DNA from: Candidatus Accumulibacter affinis
GTDB lineage: Bacteria > Pseudomonadota > Gammaproteobacteria > Burkholderiales > Rhodocyclaceae
Assembly: GCA_016713625.1 (NCBI GenBank)
Contig: JADJOT010000008.1
Coordinates: 248,001 to 312,000 of the forward strand
Direction: 5' to 3'
DNA length: 64,000 nt
Numbering within the stretch: position 1 is the first letter of the stretch; the number at the start of each line of letters is the position of its first letter. The position numbers were made by a program, and so were the translations under genes. Below, piece by piece: positions 35,472 through 44,596 of this stretch. A model generated the notes under the pieces. That model had not been told where the DNA came from. It was given only the letters and a program-made list of their open reading frames with translations, and ran no database searches.

Positions 35472-36635
35472 TCAGATTACCTTCTGCGTCCGTAGTGCAG
35501 CGATCTCTTCGCCGCTGAAACCACCCTCGCGAAGAATCTCCTCGCTGTGCTCGCCGGCGTCAGGCGGTGGCCGGCGAGCTTCGAAAGGCAGCTCGCTGAT
35601 CTTGAACGGCGGCGCGAACTGCGCAACGCCGGCAACCTCGACGATCATCCCGCGCGCCACAAGCTGCTCGTTCTGCAGGCTTTCCTCGAAACGCAGCACT
35701 GGTGTCACGCAGCAGTCGACGCGCTCGAACAGCTCGCTCCATTCGGCGAACGATCGCCGGGCGAAGGCCGCTTCCAGCTCGCCGCGGATGCGCCGGCCTT
35801 CGCTGCCGGTGGCGAAAGCGAAAGGTGCAAGGTCGGCGCGGTCGATCGCCGTGCACAGCATCTGCCAGAACTTCGGCTCCATCGCGCTGACCGCCAGGTA
35901 GCGGCCGTCGCTGGTCGCGTACACCCCGTAGCTGGGCATGCCGCCGGAGAGGACGTCCTCGCCGCGCGGCAGCGCATGGCCGAGTCCGAGAACCGCCAGC
36001 AGCGGGAAGATGGTATGCGCGAAAACCGCGTCGGTCATCGCCACATCGACGTAGCGGCCGCGACCGCTGCTGCGCGCGTCGTGGACTGCTGCGAGGACGC
36101 CGACCAGCGCGCTCAGCGAGCCACCGAGCAGGTCGCCGATCTGGAAGTTGGGCACTGCGGGAGCACCGCCGGCGACGCCGATCTGATCGAGCAGACCGCA
36201 ATAACCCAGGTAATTGAGGTCGTGGCCGGCGCGGTCACGATACGGCCCGTCCTGGCCGTAGCCGGTGATCGCGCAGTACACGATGCGCGGGTTGATCGCG
36301 CACACCGCCTGGTAACCGATGCCGAGCTTGTCCACAACGCCGGGGCGAAAGCCCTCGAGGATGACATCTGCAGTCGCTGCCAGGCGCAGGAAGGCGCCGA
36401 CACCGGCGGCCTGCTTGAGGTCCAGGGTGAGGCTGCGCTTGTTGCGATTGACGAGCTGAAAGTAGCTGACCGCGCCATGCACCGCGCCGGCGCTGCGCGC
36501 GTAATCGCCGGCGCCGGTATCCTCGATCTTCACCACCTCGGCGCCGAGGTCGGCGAGGTGCATGCTGGCTAGAGGCCCGGGCAGGAGCCGCGTCAGATCG
36601 AGGACGCGGAGGTCGGCGAGAGGCGGGGAGCGCAT
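35472..36635 (-). CDS. Family III CoA-transferase (CaiB/BaiF; alpha-methylacyl-CoA racemase-like)
   Basis: A 387-aa protein with the CaiB/BaiF fold pattern: LRVLDLTRLLPGPLASMHLAD, GAEVVKIEDTGAGDYAR, RNKRSLTLDLKQAAG, DVILEGFRPGVVDKLGIGY and the catalytic-Asp segment NFQIGDLLGGSLSALVGVLA. Y-A-x-S-D-G-R-Y (YATSDGRYLAVSAMEPKFW) is typical of alpha-methylacyl-CoA racemases, which epimerise 2-methylacyl-CoA esters. Family III also includes formyl-, carnitine- and succinyl-CoA transferases, so the substrate is open. Single gene without a visible operon partner. Confidence 0.88.
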   Translation of the reverse strand: MRSPPLADLRVLDLTRLLPGPLASMHLADLGAEVVKIEDTGAGDYARSAGAVHGAVSYFQLVNRNKRSLTLDLKQAAGVGAFLRLAATADVILEGFRPGVVDKLGIGYQAVCAINPRIVYCAITGYGQDGPYRDRAGHDLNYLGYCGLLDQIGVAGGAPAVPNFQIGDLLGGSLSALVGVLAAVHDARSSGRGRYVDVAMTDAVFAHTIFPLLAVLGLGHALPRGEDVLSGGMPSYGVYATSDGRYLAVSAMEPKFWQMLCTAIDRADLAPFAFATGSEGRRIRGELEAAFARRSFAEWSELFERVDCCVTPVLRFEESLQNEQLVARGMIVEVAGVAQFAPPFKISELPFEARRPPPDAGEHSEEILREGGFSGEEIAALRTQKVI

Positions 36636-37228
36636 ACGGTTTGGCTTTCGGGAAAGTGGTTTGCGGGCGGGGTGACCGCGGTCGAACGTCCGGCGGGCGG
36701 TGCGGCACCGCCTCGCAGCGAGCAGCGGTCAAGCGCTGCCCCGCATTCTAACCTGACGCGAACTTCGATGCGGGAGCGCTTGAACCCAGGCGATCAATCG
36801 CCTGCTCTTCGTCGGTCGCTCGGCCAGCCCGCGCCAGCTGCCGGAGCCCGCGCGGCGGAAGCCTTGCCGGGAGTGGTCGCGACGCGGCGACGACGCTCGG
36901 AGGGGATGAAGTTGAGTGTTGGAGCCGCGCCCTCGACTCTTCGCGGCATGAACTGGGCTGGTATCGGCTCGGGAATGAGCCTCCGAGCCGAGAGAGGACT
37001 GGCCGGTTTCCACCTGCTGCGGTCAGTCAGGGCTGGGCCACGCGGCGGCTCAAGGTTTGGACTTGCAGCGGTCACCGCGCAGCGGTGATCTTGGTCCGGG
37101 ACAAAAGGCTCAAGCGGGGCAGCGATATGTGTCCAGCCTGCCGCCAGAGCTTTGAACTTCGATCTTCGAATCTCCTCGGCAAGTACGCCGAATGTCGAAG
37201 ACCAGACTTTCAGAAATTAGCGCACCGT
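36636..37228. other. Gene-free region, mostly the first copy of a duplicated 0.6-kb segment
   Basis: No supported gene is present. From 36748 onward the sequence is a diverged direct copy of 38282-38888. The segment contains many short open frames on both strands but none with family similarity or conserved between the two copies without frameshifts, so it is treated as non-coding. Confidence 0.65.
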
Positions 37229-37348
37229 TCAGAATGCTTTGCGCTGTGCTCCGCCGGTGACCCGAACCAGCGGCGACAGGCCCGGCTGAGCGACCTCGGG
37301 TCGCTGTAGCCGAGCCGAAGCGCCACTGCCGGCAAGGGTAACGCGGAC
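36748..37348. repeat. Direct 0.6-kb duplication, copy 1 (includes araC 3' relic)
   Basis: Aligned by eye to 38282-38888. Both copies begin CTAACCTGACGCGAACTTCG and end AAGGGTAACGCGGAC, in the same order and orientation, with scattered substitutions and small indels. In copy 2 the last 121 nt are the 3' end of an intact AraC-type gene; in copy 1 only this tail survives. Confidence 0.85.
37229..37348 (-). pseudogene. Relic of an AraC-type regulator 3' end
   Basis: Translated on the minus strand, the end reads TGGAQRKAF then stop, as in the intact AraC gene at 38768 (PGAQRKAF). Upstream, residues equivalent to the second helix-turn-helix (LGYSDPRSLSRACRRWFG) are present only with frame changes. 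About 40 codons remain; the rest of the gene is replaced by an IS110-type transposase remnant. Confidence 0.75.
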
Positions 37349-38027
37349 GCGCGCCGCCAGTGGCCTTGCAGGCGCTTGGCTTTCGTCGACGCTAGCGTGG
37401 ATGCGCACGTTCTTCATCGCACCCAGCACCTGACCATCACGCTCGCCGGCCACGATGGCGCGCAGGAGTCTTCTGGCCGGTCTCGCCCACCACGTCGGAG
37501 ATGACGTTGGCCAGTTGAACGTTCATCTGCGTGAGCGCCTTTTGCATGTGCTGTACCTCTCTGGCCTGGCTGGCAACAGCATGCCGCGCTGGCGCCACAG
37601 CGAGCGCAACACACACACCTGATCGGCTGGGCGAAACGCACCGCTGAGCAGGCCGTAGTTCATGAGTTGCTGAATCCACTGACAGTCGAGCACGTCGGAC
37701 TTGCGGCCCGAAACGTTCTTCACGTGACGCGCGTTGACCAGCAGCACCGTGAAGCCACGCGACTCCAGCAACTCGAACAGGGGGATCCAGCACGCAGGAC
37801 TCCATCGCCACCGTATCCACCCCGGCAGGCCTGAAGCCAATCAGCAATGGCATTGAGGTCAACCGTGAAGCTGGGAACTCGCGCACCGGCTCATCGTCCC
37901 GGTCAGGCGGTACGGCCAAGTGCGCCGCGCTGCCGATGTCAATTCCTGCCGCATTGGGGTGGGTGATCGTCAGTGCCACTCGGGACTGACCCGGCTTGAG
38001 TCTGAGGCTTCGATTGCGTTGAGCCAT
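37349..38027 (-). pseudogene. Decayed IS110-family transposase (N-terminal DEDD part)
   Basis: The minus-strand start at 38027 gives MAQRNRSLRLK followed by NAAGIDIGSAAHLA, the N-terminal RuvC-like DEDD motif of IS110 transposases. After a frameshift, another frame gives ESRGFTVLLVNARHVKNVSG, RKSDVLDCQWIQQLMNYGLL and FRPADQVCVLRSLWRQR, all typical of the family. The first frame then resumes with HMQKALTQMNVQLANVISDV. At least two frameshifts are needed and the C-terminal transposase_20 domain is missing, so it is inactive. Its 3' part abuts the AraC relic. Confidence 0.85.
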
Positions 38028-38281
38028 GGCGCGCTCCATCATTCGTTCAGAAAGGTGGCGCCGCCTCGGGTACGTCGTCTTGCTCACTCTTCTTAAACGG
38101 GATATCCGCCTGCACACTGCCAAGCCGATTCACCAATGTCGATGACGTCCAACCACGCTAACCCACGGGCATTACGCACCATTGCTACATCGGTCTTCCG
38201 CGGCACCGCCGTCCACTTTGCCACAACGCCGCAACCCCGTGTTTCTTCGGCGCGATTTGCGGCAGCGGGCCGATTACTTCG

Positions 38282-38888
38282 CTAACCTGACGCGAACTTC
38301 GATGCGGGAGCGCTTGAACCCAGGCGATCAATCGCCTGCTCTTCGCCGATCGCTCGGCCAGCCGCGCGCCATGCCAAAGGAGCCCGCGCGCGCCACGAAG
38401 CCTTGCCGGCGAGTGGTCGCGACGCGGCGACGACGATCGGAGGGATGAAGTTGAGTGTTGGAGCCTCGCCCTCGACTCTTCGCGGCATGAACTGGAGTGG
38501 TATCGGCTCGTGAATGAGCCTCCGAATGCGAGAGACGACTGGCCGCTTTCCACCTGTTGCGGTCAGTCAGGGTTGTGCAAAGCGGCCGTTCAAGGTTTGA
38601 ATTCAGCGGTGAGCGAAGCGAGTCCGCTGGAATATTGAGTTAGACAAAGGCTGCAACGGGGCAGCGATATGTTTCCAGCCCTCCGCTGAGCTTTGAACTT
38701 CGGATTTTCGAATCTCTTCGGCAATACGCCGAATGTCGAAACCAGACTTTCAGAAATAGCGCACCGTTCAGAATGCTTTGCGCTGTGCTCCCGGCGGTGT
38801 GCCGAACCAGCGGCGACAGGCCCGGCTGAGCGACCTCGGGTCGCTGTAGCCGAGCAGAAGCGCCACTTCCGACAAGGGTAACGCGGAC
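38282..38888. repeat. Direct 0.6-kb duplication, copy 2 (includes intact araC 3' end)
   Basis: Partner of 36748-37348, about 1.5 kb away in the same orientation. About 485 nt of non-coding sequence plus the last 121 nt of the AraC-type gene are shared. The IS110 remnant sits between the two copies. Confidence 0.85.
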
Positions 38889-39781
38889 TGGGCCAGGAAC
38901 TCACGCGCTTGCTTCCGTCGGACGCGATCCAGGATGTCCGTGAAGCGGATTTGCTGTGCATCGAGCCGTCGCTGCAGGGTGCGCTCGTTCATCGCCAGTT
39001 GTCGGGCGATATCGGCCAGGCTGCAGCCACCGTCGGCCAGTTGTCGAGCGATCAGTTCCTCTATCTGGCAGGCCAGATCAAGCGGACTGCGTCGAATCAG
39101 GTGAGCCACAAAGCGCTCGACGGCAACGCGAATCTGCGGATTTCGACTGTCGAGCACGCTTTCGAGGAGAGATTCGGGAAAGATCACGCCATTACCTGAC
39201 TGCTGGCACGCCACTTCAGAGGCAAATATTTCACGGTAGCGGGGCAGCGGGAAGCCGGGCCGGTGTGTTAACACCACCCGCCAGTCAGCGCCGGCATCGC
39301 CGCTGAGCATGCGTAGCGTCTGTATCAGCATCAGGCAGCACATCTCCACCGATTGCCGCTGCTCTCCGCCAATTTCGGAAGGTAGTTCGTAACGCAACCA
39401 AGCGAGTCCTTCGGCGGGGCCGGCTTGCATCCGCAGCGAGGTACGCGCCACGTGGTACGGCAAATTGCGCGCGATCGCCACCAGCGCTTTGCCCACGGTG
39501 TTGGCGCGACTGGCAATGAGTGCGATCGGGCCGAGGGCCGAAAAATCCTGCCGTTGCGCCAGGAGCAGGCCAAAGTCCGGGGTGGCGAGTCGTGATGCCG
39601 CGTTCTCAAGCAAGGCCACGGCGCCGGGCATGCTGATCGTCGTTTCCGGTTGCTCAAGCACTTGTGCCGTCATTCCAACGCCACTGAGCAAACCTTCGGC
39701 GTCACCGCCAAGATCACTGACGAGCTCGGTGAAACCGGTCAGCGCGCGGGCCCGCACCAACAGGGAGGGGGCTTTGTTCAT
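38768..39781 (-). CDS. AraC/OruR-type transcriptional regulator
   Basis: A 337-aa protein with an N-terminal arabinose-binding-like ligand domain of the OruR type (start MNKAPSLLVRARALTGFTEL, PDFGLLLAQRQDFSALGPIA) and a C-terminal AraC double helix-turn-helix: LADGGCSLADIARQLAMNER, TLQRRLDAQQ, and LPLSEVALLLGYSDPRSLSR. It is divergent from the arylsulfatase gene across 241 nt and is the likely local regulator of it, by position only. Its 3' end is part of the 0.6-kb duplication. Confidence 0.88.
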   Translation of the reverse strand: MNKAPSLLVRARALTGFTELVSDLGGDAEGLLSGVGMTAQVLEQPETTISMPGAVALLENAASRLATPDFGLLLAQRQDFSALGPIALIASRANTVGKALVAIARNLPYHVARTSLRMQAGPAEGLAWLRYELPSEIGGEQRQSVEMCCLMLIQTLRMLSGDAGADWRVVLTHRPGFPLPRYREIFASEVACQQSGNGVIFPESLLESVLDSRNPQIRVAVERFVAHLIRRSPLDLACQIEELIARQLADGGCSLADIARQLAMNERTLQRRLDAQQIRFTDILDRVRRKQAREFLAQSALPLSEVALLLGYSDPRSLSRACRRWFGTPPGAQRKAF

Positions 39782-40022
39782 CCGGCATGATCATCGGAAT
39801 GTCGTCAAAAGTCTACAGATTGTCGTCATTTGTCCTAGGGTGAAAACCTCACCTGGCCCGAAAATGCTAAAGCATTGTGCCCCGCATTGGACTTCAGTCT
39901 GAACCTTGATACAGTGGCAGGAGGATCGTCCACTGCCGCATACCGGAAGATTTGTGGAGAACTTGAAGAATGCCTGGAGCAAAGCCTTTCAGTCTTGCGA
40001 AATTCGACCATTGGAGTAAGCA

Positions 40023-42521
40023 ATGAAAAAGCAATTCCTTGGACTGGCACTATCCGCGATAGTCACCATTGGGTTATTTGGTCTTGCCTCGGCACAGCAG
40101 GTCACCGGCGTGCTCGGATCGGCCAGCGCCACCACCACGATCAGCGGCAAGCAGCTGCCGCCGCCCGATCCGAAGTTTGGCGGCGTGATCAAGGAAAAGG
40201 CCTCGGAATCAACACCATGGTGGCCACCACGGGTGGTGCCGCCGAAGCGTGCACCCAACGTGCTGCTCATCATGACCGATGACGACGGCTTCGGCTCGCC
40301 CAGCACCTTCGGCGGCGTGATCCCGACCCCGGCGCTGGACCGCATCGCGAAGAGCGGCCTGCGCTACACGAACTTCCATTCCACCTCGCTCTGCTCGCCG
40401 ACGCGCGCGGCGCTGATTACCGGGCGCAATCACCACTCGGTGGGCTTCGGTGTGGTTGGCGAAATCGCCACCGGCTTCCCCGGTTACGACTCGATCATCC
40501 CGATCGAGAAGGGCACCATCGGCACGATCCTGAGGGACAACGGCTACGCGACCTCATGGTTCGGCAAGGACCACAACACGCCCTTCTTCGCCAACAGCCA
40601 GGCCGGGCCGTTCGAGCAATGGCCGAACGGCATGGGCTTCGAGTACTTCTACGGTTTCGTTGGCGGCGACGCCAGCCAGTGGCAGCCGAACCTGTTTCGC
40701 AACACGACGCCGATCTTCCCCTTCCAGGGCAACCCCGGCTGGAACATGCAAACGGCGATGGCCGACGAGGCGATCCAGTACATGCGACAGTCGAAGGCGC
40801 TGGCACCGGAGAAGCCCTTCTTCGTGTACTACGTGCCCGGCGCCGTGCACGCGCCGCACCATCCGACGCCGGAGTGGATCGACAAGATCAGCGCGATGCA
40901 CCTTTTCGACGACGGCTGGGAGAAGCTGCGCGAGACGATCTTTGCCAACCAGAAGCGGCTCGGCATCATGCCCGCCAACGCGGAACTGACGCCGTGGCCG
41001 GACGGACAGGATATCTACAACGGCGCGAAGCTGCCGCGCTGGGATTCGCTGAGCTGGGAAGAAAAAAAGCTGTTCATCAAGCAGGCGGATGTCTATGCGG
41101 CCTATCAGGCCTACGCCGACAACGAGATCGGCCGTGTCATCCAGGCCGTCGAGGACATCGGCCAGCTCGACAACACGCTGATCATCTACATCAGCGGCGA
41201 CAACGGGGCGAGTGCCGAAGGCATGGTCAACGGTACGCCCAACGAGTTCACCACCTTCAACGGCGTCCCGGTGCCGGTCAAGGATCAGTTTCTCTGGTAC
41301 GAGTTCTGGGGCTCTGACAAGACCTTCCCGCACTACTCGGCGGCGTGGGCCTGGGCCTTCGACACGCCGTTCAAGTGGATGAAGCAGGTGCCCTCGCACT
41401 TCGGCGGCACGGCGCAGGGCATGGCGATCTCGTGGCCCGGCCACATCGGCGACCCGGGCGGCATCCGCCGCCAGTTCCACCACGTCATCGACATCGTGCC
41501 GACCATCCTCGAAGCCACCGGCATCCCGGCGCCGGAGATGATCAACGGCATCAAGCAGCTGCCGATCGAAGGCACGAGCCTGGCCTACACCTGGGACAAG
41601 GCCAACGCCAACGCGCCGACCCGGCACACGACGCAGTACTTCGAGATGCTCGGCAACCGCGCCATCTACCATGACGGCTGGGTCGCGGCGACAACGCCGG
41701 TAACGCTGCCGTGGGAGCTGAGCAGCAAGCCGCCGCCGGACGTGATCACCGGCTACAAGTGGGAGCTCTACAACGTGATGGAGGATCCCACGCAGAACAA
41801 CGACCTCGCGGCGAAGATGCCTGACAAAGTCAAGCAGATGCAGAACATCTTCTATCTGGAGGCGGCGAAGTACAACGTGCTGCCGCTGGACAACACGACG
41901 CTGGCGCGCTGGAACGCGCCGAAGCCGAGCCTGACGGCCGGGCGCACCGAGTTCACCTACTCGGGCACGCTGGCCAACGTGCCCGGCAGCACGGCGCCGC
42001 ACATCCTGAACAAGTCCTATACGATCACCGCCGAGGTCACGATCCCCGCGGGCGGCGCCGAAGGCATGATCGTCACCCAGGGGGGGCGTTTCGGCGGCTA
42101 TGGCCTGTTCCTGAGCAAGGGCGAACTCGGCATCGGCCGGGGCAAGGTGGTCTTCCTCTACAACCTGCTCGACCTGAAGCGCACCATCTGGGAAGGACCT
42201 GAACTTCCGGCCGGCAAGCACACCATCGTCTTCGACTTCAAGTCCGCCGAGCCGGGTCTGGGCAAGGGCGGGACCGGCGTGCTCTATGTGGACGGCAAGG
42301 AAGTGGCGCGTAACTCGATGCCCAACTCCACGCCGATCACCTTCGCCGAGGACGAGACCTTCGACGTCGGTCTTGACACGCGCACCGGCGTCGCGATGAT
42401 CGAGTATCGCTACGATTCCCCGTTCAAGTTCACCGGCACAATCGACAAGCTGACCTTCAAACTCGAGCCCTTTCCAGCGCCTCCGCTTGCGCACGCGGTA
42501 GGCTCGCCTAATCGGCGCTAA
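40023..42521 (+). CDS. Arylsulfatase (type I formylglycine sulfatase), exported
   Basis: An 832-aa enzyme of the alkaline-phosphatase superfamily. The signal peptide MKKQFLGLALSAIVTIGLFG...ASA indicates export. Metal and catalytic residues: NVLLIMTDDDGFG (Asp pair), and the formylglycine motif C-x-P-x-R in SLCSPTRAALITGRNHHSVG, where Cys would be converted by a maturase not seen in the window. Further landmarks are FFVYYVPGAVHAPHH and IYISGDNGASAEG. The last 190 residues form a beta-sandwich-like extension (AEVTIPAGGAEGMIVTQGGR). It hydrolyses sulfate esters; the substrate is unknown. Full length for this large subgroup. Confidence 0.92.
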   Translation: MKKQFLGLALSAIVTIGLFGLASAQQVTGVLGSASATTTISGKQLPPPDPKFGGVIKEKASESTPWWPPRVVPPKRAPNVLLIMTDDDGFGSPSTFGGVIPTPALDRIAKSGLRYTNFHSTSLCSPTRAALITGRNHHSVGFGVVGEIATGFPGYDSIIPIEKGTIGTILRDNGYATSWFGKDHNTPFFANSQAGPFEQWPNGMGFEYFYGFVGGDASQWQPNLFRNTTPIFPFQGNPGWNMQTAMADEAIQYMRQSKALAPEKPFFVYYVPGAVHAPHHPTPEWIDKISAMHLFDDGWEKLRETIFANQKRLGIMPANAELTPWPDGQDIYNGAKLPRWDSLSWEEKKLFIKQADVYAAYQAYADNEIGRVIQAVEDIGQLDNTLIIYISGDNGASAEGMVNGTPNEFTTFNGVPVPVKDQFLWYEFWGSDKTFPHYSAAWAWAFDTPFKWMKQVPSHFGGTAQGMAISWPGHIGDPGGIRRQFHHVIDIVPTILEATGIPAPEMINGIKQLPIEGTSLAYTWDKANANAPTRHTTQYFEMLGNRAIYHDGWVAATTPVTLPWELSSKPPPDVITGYKWELYNVMEDPTQNNDLAAKMPDKVKQMQNIFYLEAAKYNVLPLDNTTLARWNAPKPSLTAGRTEFTYSGTLANVPGSTAPHILNKSYTITAEVTIPAGGAEGMIVTQGGRFGGYGLFLSKGELGIGRGKVVFLYNLLDLKRTIWEGPELPAGKHTIVFDFKSAEPGLGKGGTGVLYVDGKEVARNSMPNSTPITFAEDETFDVGLDTRTGVAMIEYRYDSPFKFTGTIDKLTFKLEPFPAPPLAHAVGSPNRR

Positions 42522-42609
42522 GCGAAATGAGATGCTTGCAAGTAGTAAGCAGCGTTCTGTTACGTGATAAGTGCGTCGGCGTGCCAAATCGATCCAGGCT
42601 GGGGGTGTC

Positions 42610-42963
42610 ATGAAAGGAGCACTGACCTTCGCCGCGATAGGTGAAGTGGCGACGGGATTGACCCTACTGGTCGTCCCCTCGCTCGTGGGGCGCTGGCTAT
42701 TCGGTGAGGATTTGACCGGGGTCGCGCTGCCGATTGCGCGCGTGGCCGGCATCGCCTTGATCGGGCTGGGGGTTGCCTGCTGGCCGGGCACGCCGCTAGT
42801 TGGCATGTTGATCTACAGCGCGGCCGTCACGCTGTACCTCGCCTACCTCGGCTTGGCGGACGGTTTGACCGGCCTACTGCTGTGGCCGGCGGTCGTCCTG
42901 CACGCAAGCCTGACGGCACTCTTGACACTGGCAATAACAAAAGGCGAGGAGATCAAAACATAG
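42610..42963 (+). CDS. Small four-helix membrane protein, unknown function
   Basis: The product is 117 aa from ATG 42610 behind GGGGGTGTC. It is mostly hydrophobic with about four helices (FAAIGEVATGLTLLVVPSLV; GIALIGLGVACW; LIYSAAVTLYLAYLGLADGL; VLHASLTALLTLAI). It follows the sulfatase by 88 nt and could be co-transcribed. No function can be read; proteins of this look are usually annotated as hypothetical membrane proteins. Confidence 0.7.
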   Translation: MKGALTFAAIGEVATGLTLLVVPSLVGRWLFGEDLTGVALPIARVAGIALIGLGVACWPGTPLVGMLIYSAAVTLYLAYLGLADGLTGLLLWPAVVLHASLTALLTLAITKGEEIKT

Positions 42964-43153
42964 AGGAATGGACCGCGCACGCCTTGTCTTGCCGAACATT
43001 TTGCTTGCGCGCGCCACGATCAACAAGCGATCACCCAAGTGCAAAGCTATCAATGACCGTTTTGGCCGAGGAGCGGCCAGATCGACGAGATCGCCGCCAC
43101 GCAACTGGCTTACGGAGAGCCCATGAAGTTCATCAAACCAGGCTGCACTGCGC

Positions 43154-43378
43154 TTGTTCGAGATCATGGGCGCTGCGATGCTGCGCTATCCGAAGCCGAC
43201 GGGCGTGATCAACATGATCCGTCCCGCCGGCACGCGGCCGGTGCCGGCGGGTTTCACTGGCGGCGGCGCGGTCGATGCGCCCTGGGGCCTCAACCTCGAC
43301 GGCAACAACAATGTCTGGATTGGCAGCTTGACCATCATCTATGGTGCGGCGGCGCCGGTGAAGGGGCCGAATGACTGA
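43154..43378 (+). pseudogene. Fragment of an NHL/SMP-30-like beta-propeller protein
   Basis: The 74 codons read RPAGTRPVPAGFTGGGAVDA, PWGLNLDGNNNVWIGSLTII, a typical propeller blade of secreted NHL-repeat proteins, then end at 43378. No complete propeller or signal peptide surrounds it, so it is a leftover of a larger gene. The 190 nt upstream (42964-43153) hold no recognisable gene. Confidence 0.55.
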
Positions 43379-43416
43379 CTCACTCCAGCCGTTGCTGGTT
43401 GGCCGTCGCCTCCCGG

Positions 43417-44034
43417 TTAACCGCGATTTGCATAGTATTGCGCGATCGCCGGAAGGCTGGCGATACGGTTCACATAGTCTTTCAGTCTTGGCGCCACGAT
43501 TTCAATTAAATCGTTTGGAATGTGGTCCAGTTTCCCGGAACTCAGCCAACGTAGGATGACGAAGGCTTTGAGGTCGGCGACGGTCAGGCGATTGTCCGCA
43601 AGAAACTCTCCGCCGTGGCTTTCCAGTTGATGCTGGAGCCATCGCAAATATTTGGGCAACGCGTCTGTCGCCAAGGCGTCACGAGCACTTTTCAGGTCGT
43701 CTCCTGTCAGCCCGAAGGTTGCCCCTAGTTTCACGTTTATGTCTTCAAGCGCACCCATCACTTCGTCACACAACAAGGCCTGCAAATCGTCTTCGGGATA
43801 CAGCCCGGCCAGCTTCCCTACATAACGTGTAATCGCGTCGCTTTGCGTGACCTGCAAATCATTGACGTGAAGGGTCGGAACCTGATTCAGCGGTGTCGTC
43901 TTACGGACTTCAGAAAAATCGCCCGGCGCAAAACGATAGTCCTCAAACGGAACTTCCCCGATGTGCATGGCTAGCCGAGCAGGCTCTGCCCGACCGCCGG
44001 GGAAGTCGAAATAGGTCAGCTTCAGTTTGTTCAT
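43417..44034 (-). CDS. Glutathione S-transferase (sigma/prostaglandin-synthase-like)
   Basis: The product is 205 aa from ATG 44034 (ribosome site GAAAGGCGACAA); a start at 44079 would add 15 unlikely residues. The N-terminal thioredoxin-fold domain begins KLTYFDFPGGRAEPARLAMH, with Tyr in the catalytic position, and NQVPTLHVNDLQVTQSDAIT is the cis-Pro/glutathione-binding segment. The all-helical C-terminal domain carries LTVADLKAFVILRWL. This matches sigma-class GSTs, which conjugate glutathione to electrophiles in the cytosol. Confidence 0.88.
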   Translation of the reverse strand: MNKLKLTYFDFPGGRAEPARLAMHIGEVPFEDYRFAPGDFSEVRKTTPLNQVPTLHVNDLQVTQSDAITRYVGKLAGLYPEDDLQALLCDEVMGALEDINVKLGATFGLTGDDLKSARDALATDALPKYLRWLQHQLESHGGEFLADNRLTVADLKAFVILRWLSSGKLDHIPNDLIEIVAPRLKDYVNRIASLPAIAQYYANRG

Positions 44035-44279
44035 TTGTCGCCTTTCTGAGGTCTCGGGTCTGGGGGAGATATTCAGCATACTGCCAAAAGCGGTCCCACG
44101 GGGTATACGTTCGACCGTCGACAGCCAAACCTGGCTGCACCGAGAGGTGGCTTGCCATTCCAGCGTGTACGGGATCGTTTGAGTCTACGAGGGTCGAAGC
44201 TGACTCCCGGAGGGATGACGCGGAGTGTTCGAGACTCGCCCCCCACTCCAATTAATGCCCCCGGGGTGTCTCCAAATAC

Positions 44280-44354
44280 ATGATGAGCGACGATGTCGGC
44301 GAAGGCATCGATGCTTTCCTGCAAAAGCGCAAACCAGAGTACGAGGGGGGTGAT
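44280..44354 (+). pseudogene. Possible C-terminal scrap of an enoyl-CoA hydratase
   Basis: The codons read MMSDDVGEGIDAFLQKRKPE followed by YEGG, matching the family's usual C-terminal pattern (acidic, then EG...FLEKRKP). No hydratase catalytic region precedes it. Too short for certainty. Confidence 0.4.
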
Positions 44355-44439
44355 AAGACCACAGACCGTGGCCAGGCGATTCCAGGCGGGCGTGTCCGGA
44401 TCGTCACCCGTTCCTTGAGCCAGCCGTTCCAGATGTCGC

Positions 44440-44475
44440 GACGCCCGGTTCAGCTATCCGGCTGAACCGGGCGTC
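44440..44475. repeat. Perfect 15-bp hairpin downstream of the DUF1254 gene
   Basis: The arms GACGCCCGGTTCAGC (44440-44454) and GCTGAACCGGGCGTC (44461-44475) pair perfectly around TATCCG. It lies about 120 nt past the stop of the minus-strand DUF1254 gene. No T-run follows, so it may be a dispersed repeat or an RNA-stabilising hairpin. Confidence 0.7.
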
Positions 44476-44596
44476 CGGGTGAGAACGGTTGTCGAGGCGT
44501 ATGGTTACGAGCCGGCGCGACTCACCGGACTGTGGTCGGCCCCGATCAACCAGCGACGGCTGTTCGACACGCTCCCCTTTATGCGTAGCACTGAGT

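Larger units (their letters stand above)
44035..44596. other. Gene-poor region with gene scraps and a hairpin
   Basis: This is 562 nt without an intact gene. It contains a sequence near 44205-44245 (GGAGGGATGACGCGGAGTGT) that resembles part of the 36.7/38.3-kb repeat (GGAGGGATGAAGTTGAGTGT), a possible enoyl-CoA-hydratase tail (44280) and a strong hairpin (44440-44475). It looks like accumulated debris. Confidence 0.5.

Noticed and set aside
36729..37088. Short open frames in the duplicated 0.6-kb segment as genes
   Set aside because: Corresponding frames in the two copies are broken by indels relative to each other, so there is no evidence of coding constraint.
40554..42806. 750-aa minus-strand open frame opposite the arylsulfatase
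   Set aside because: Rich in Arg/His/Val and exactly antisense to a clear sulfatase; typical of GC-rich shadow frames.
44440..44475. Calling the 15-bp hairpin a rho-independent terminator of the DUF1254 gene
   Set aside because: No T-tract follows in the needed direction and it is 120 nt from the stop, so it is listed as a repeat only.
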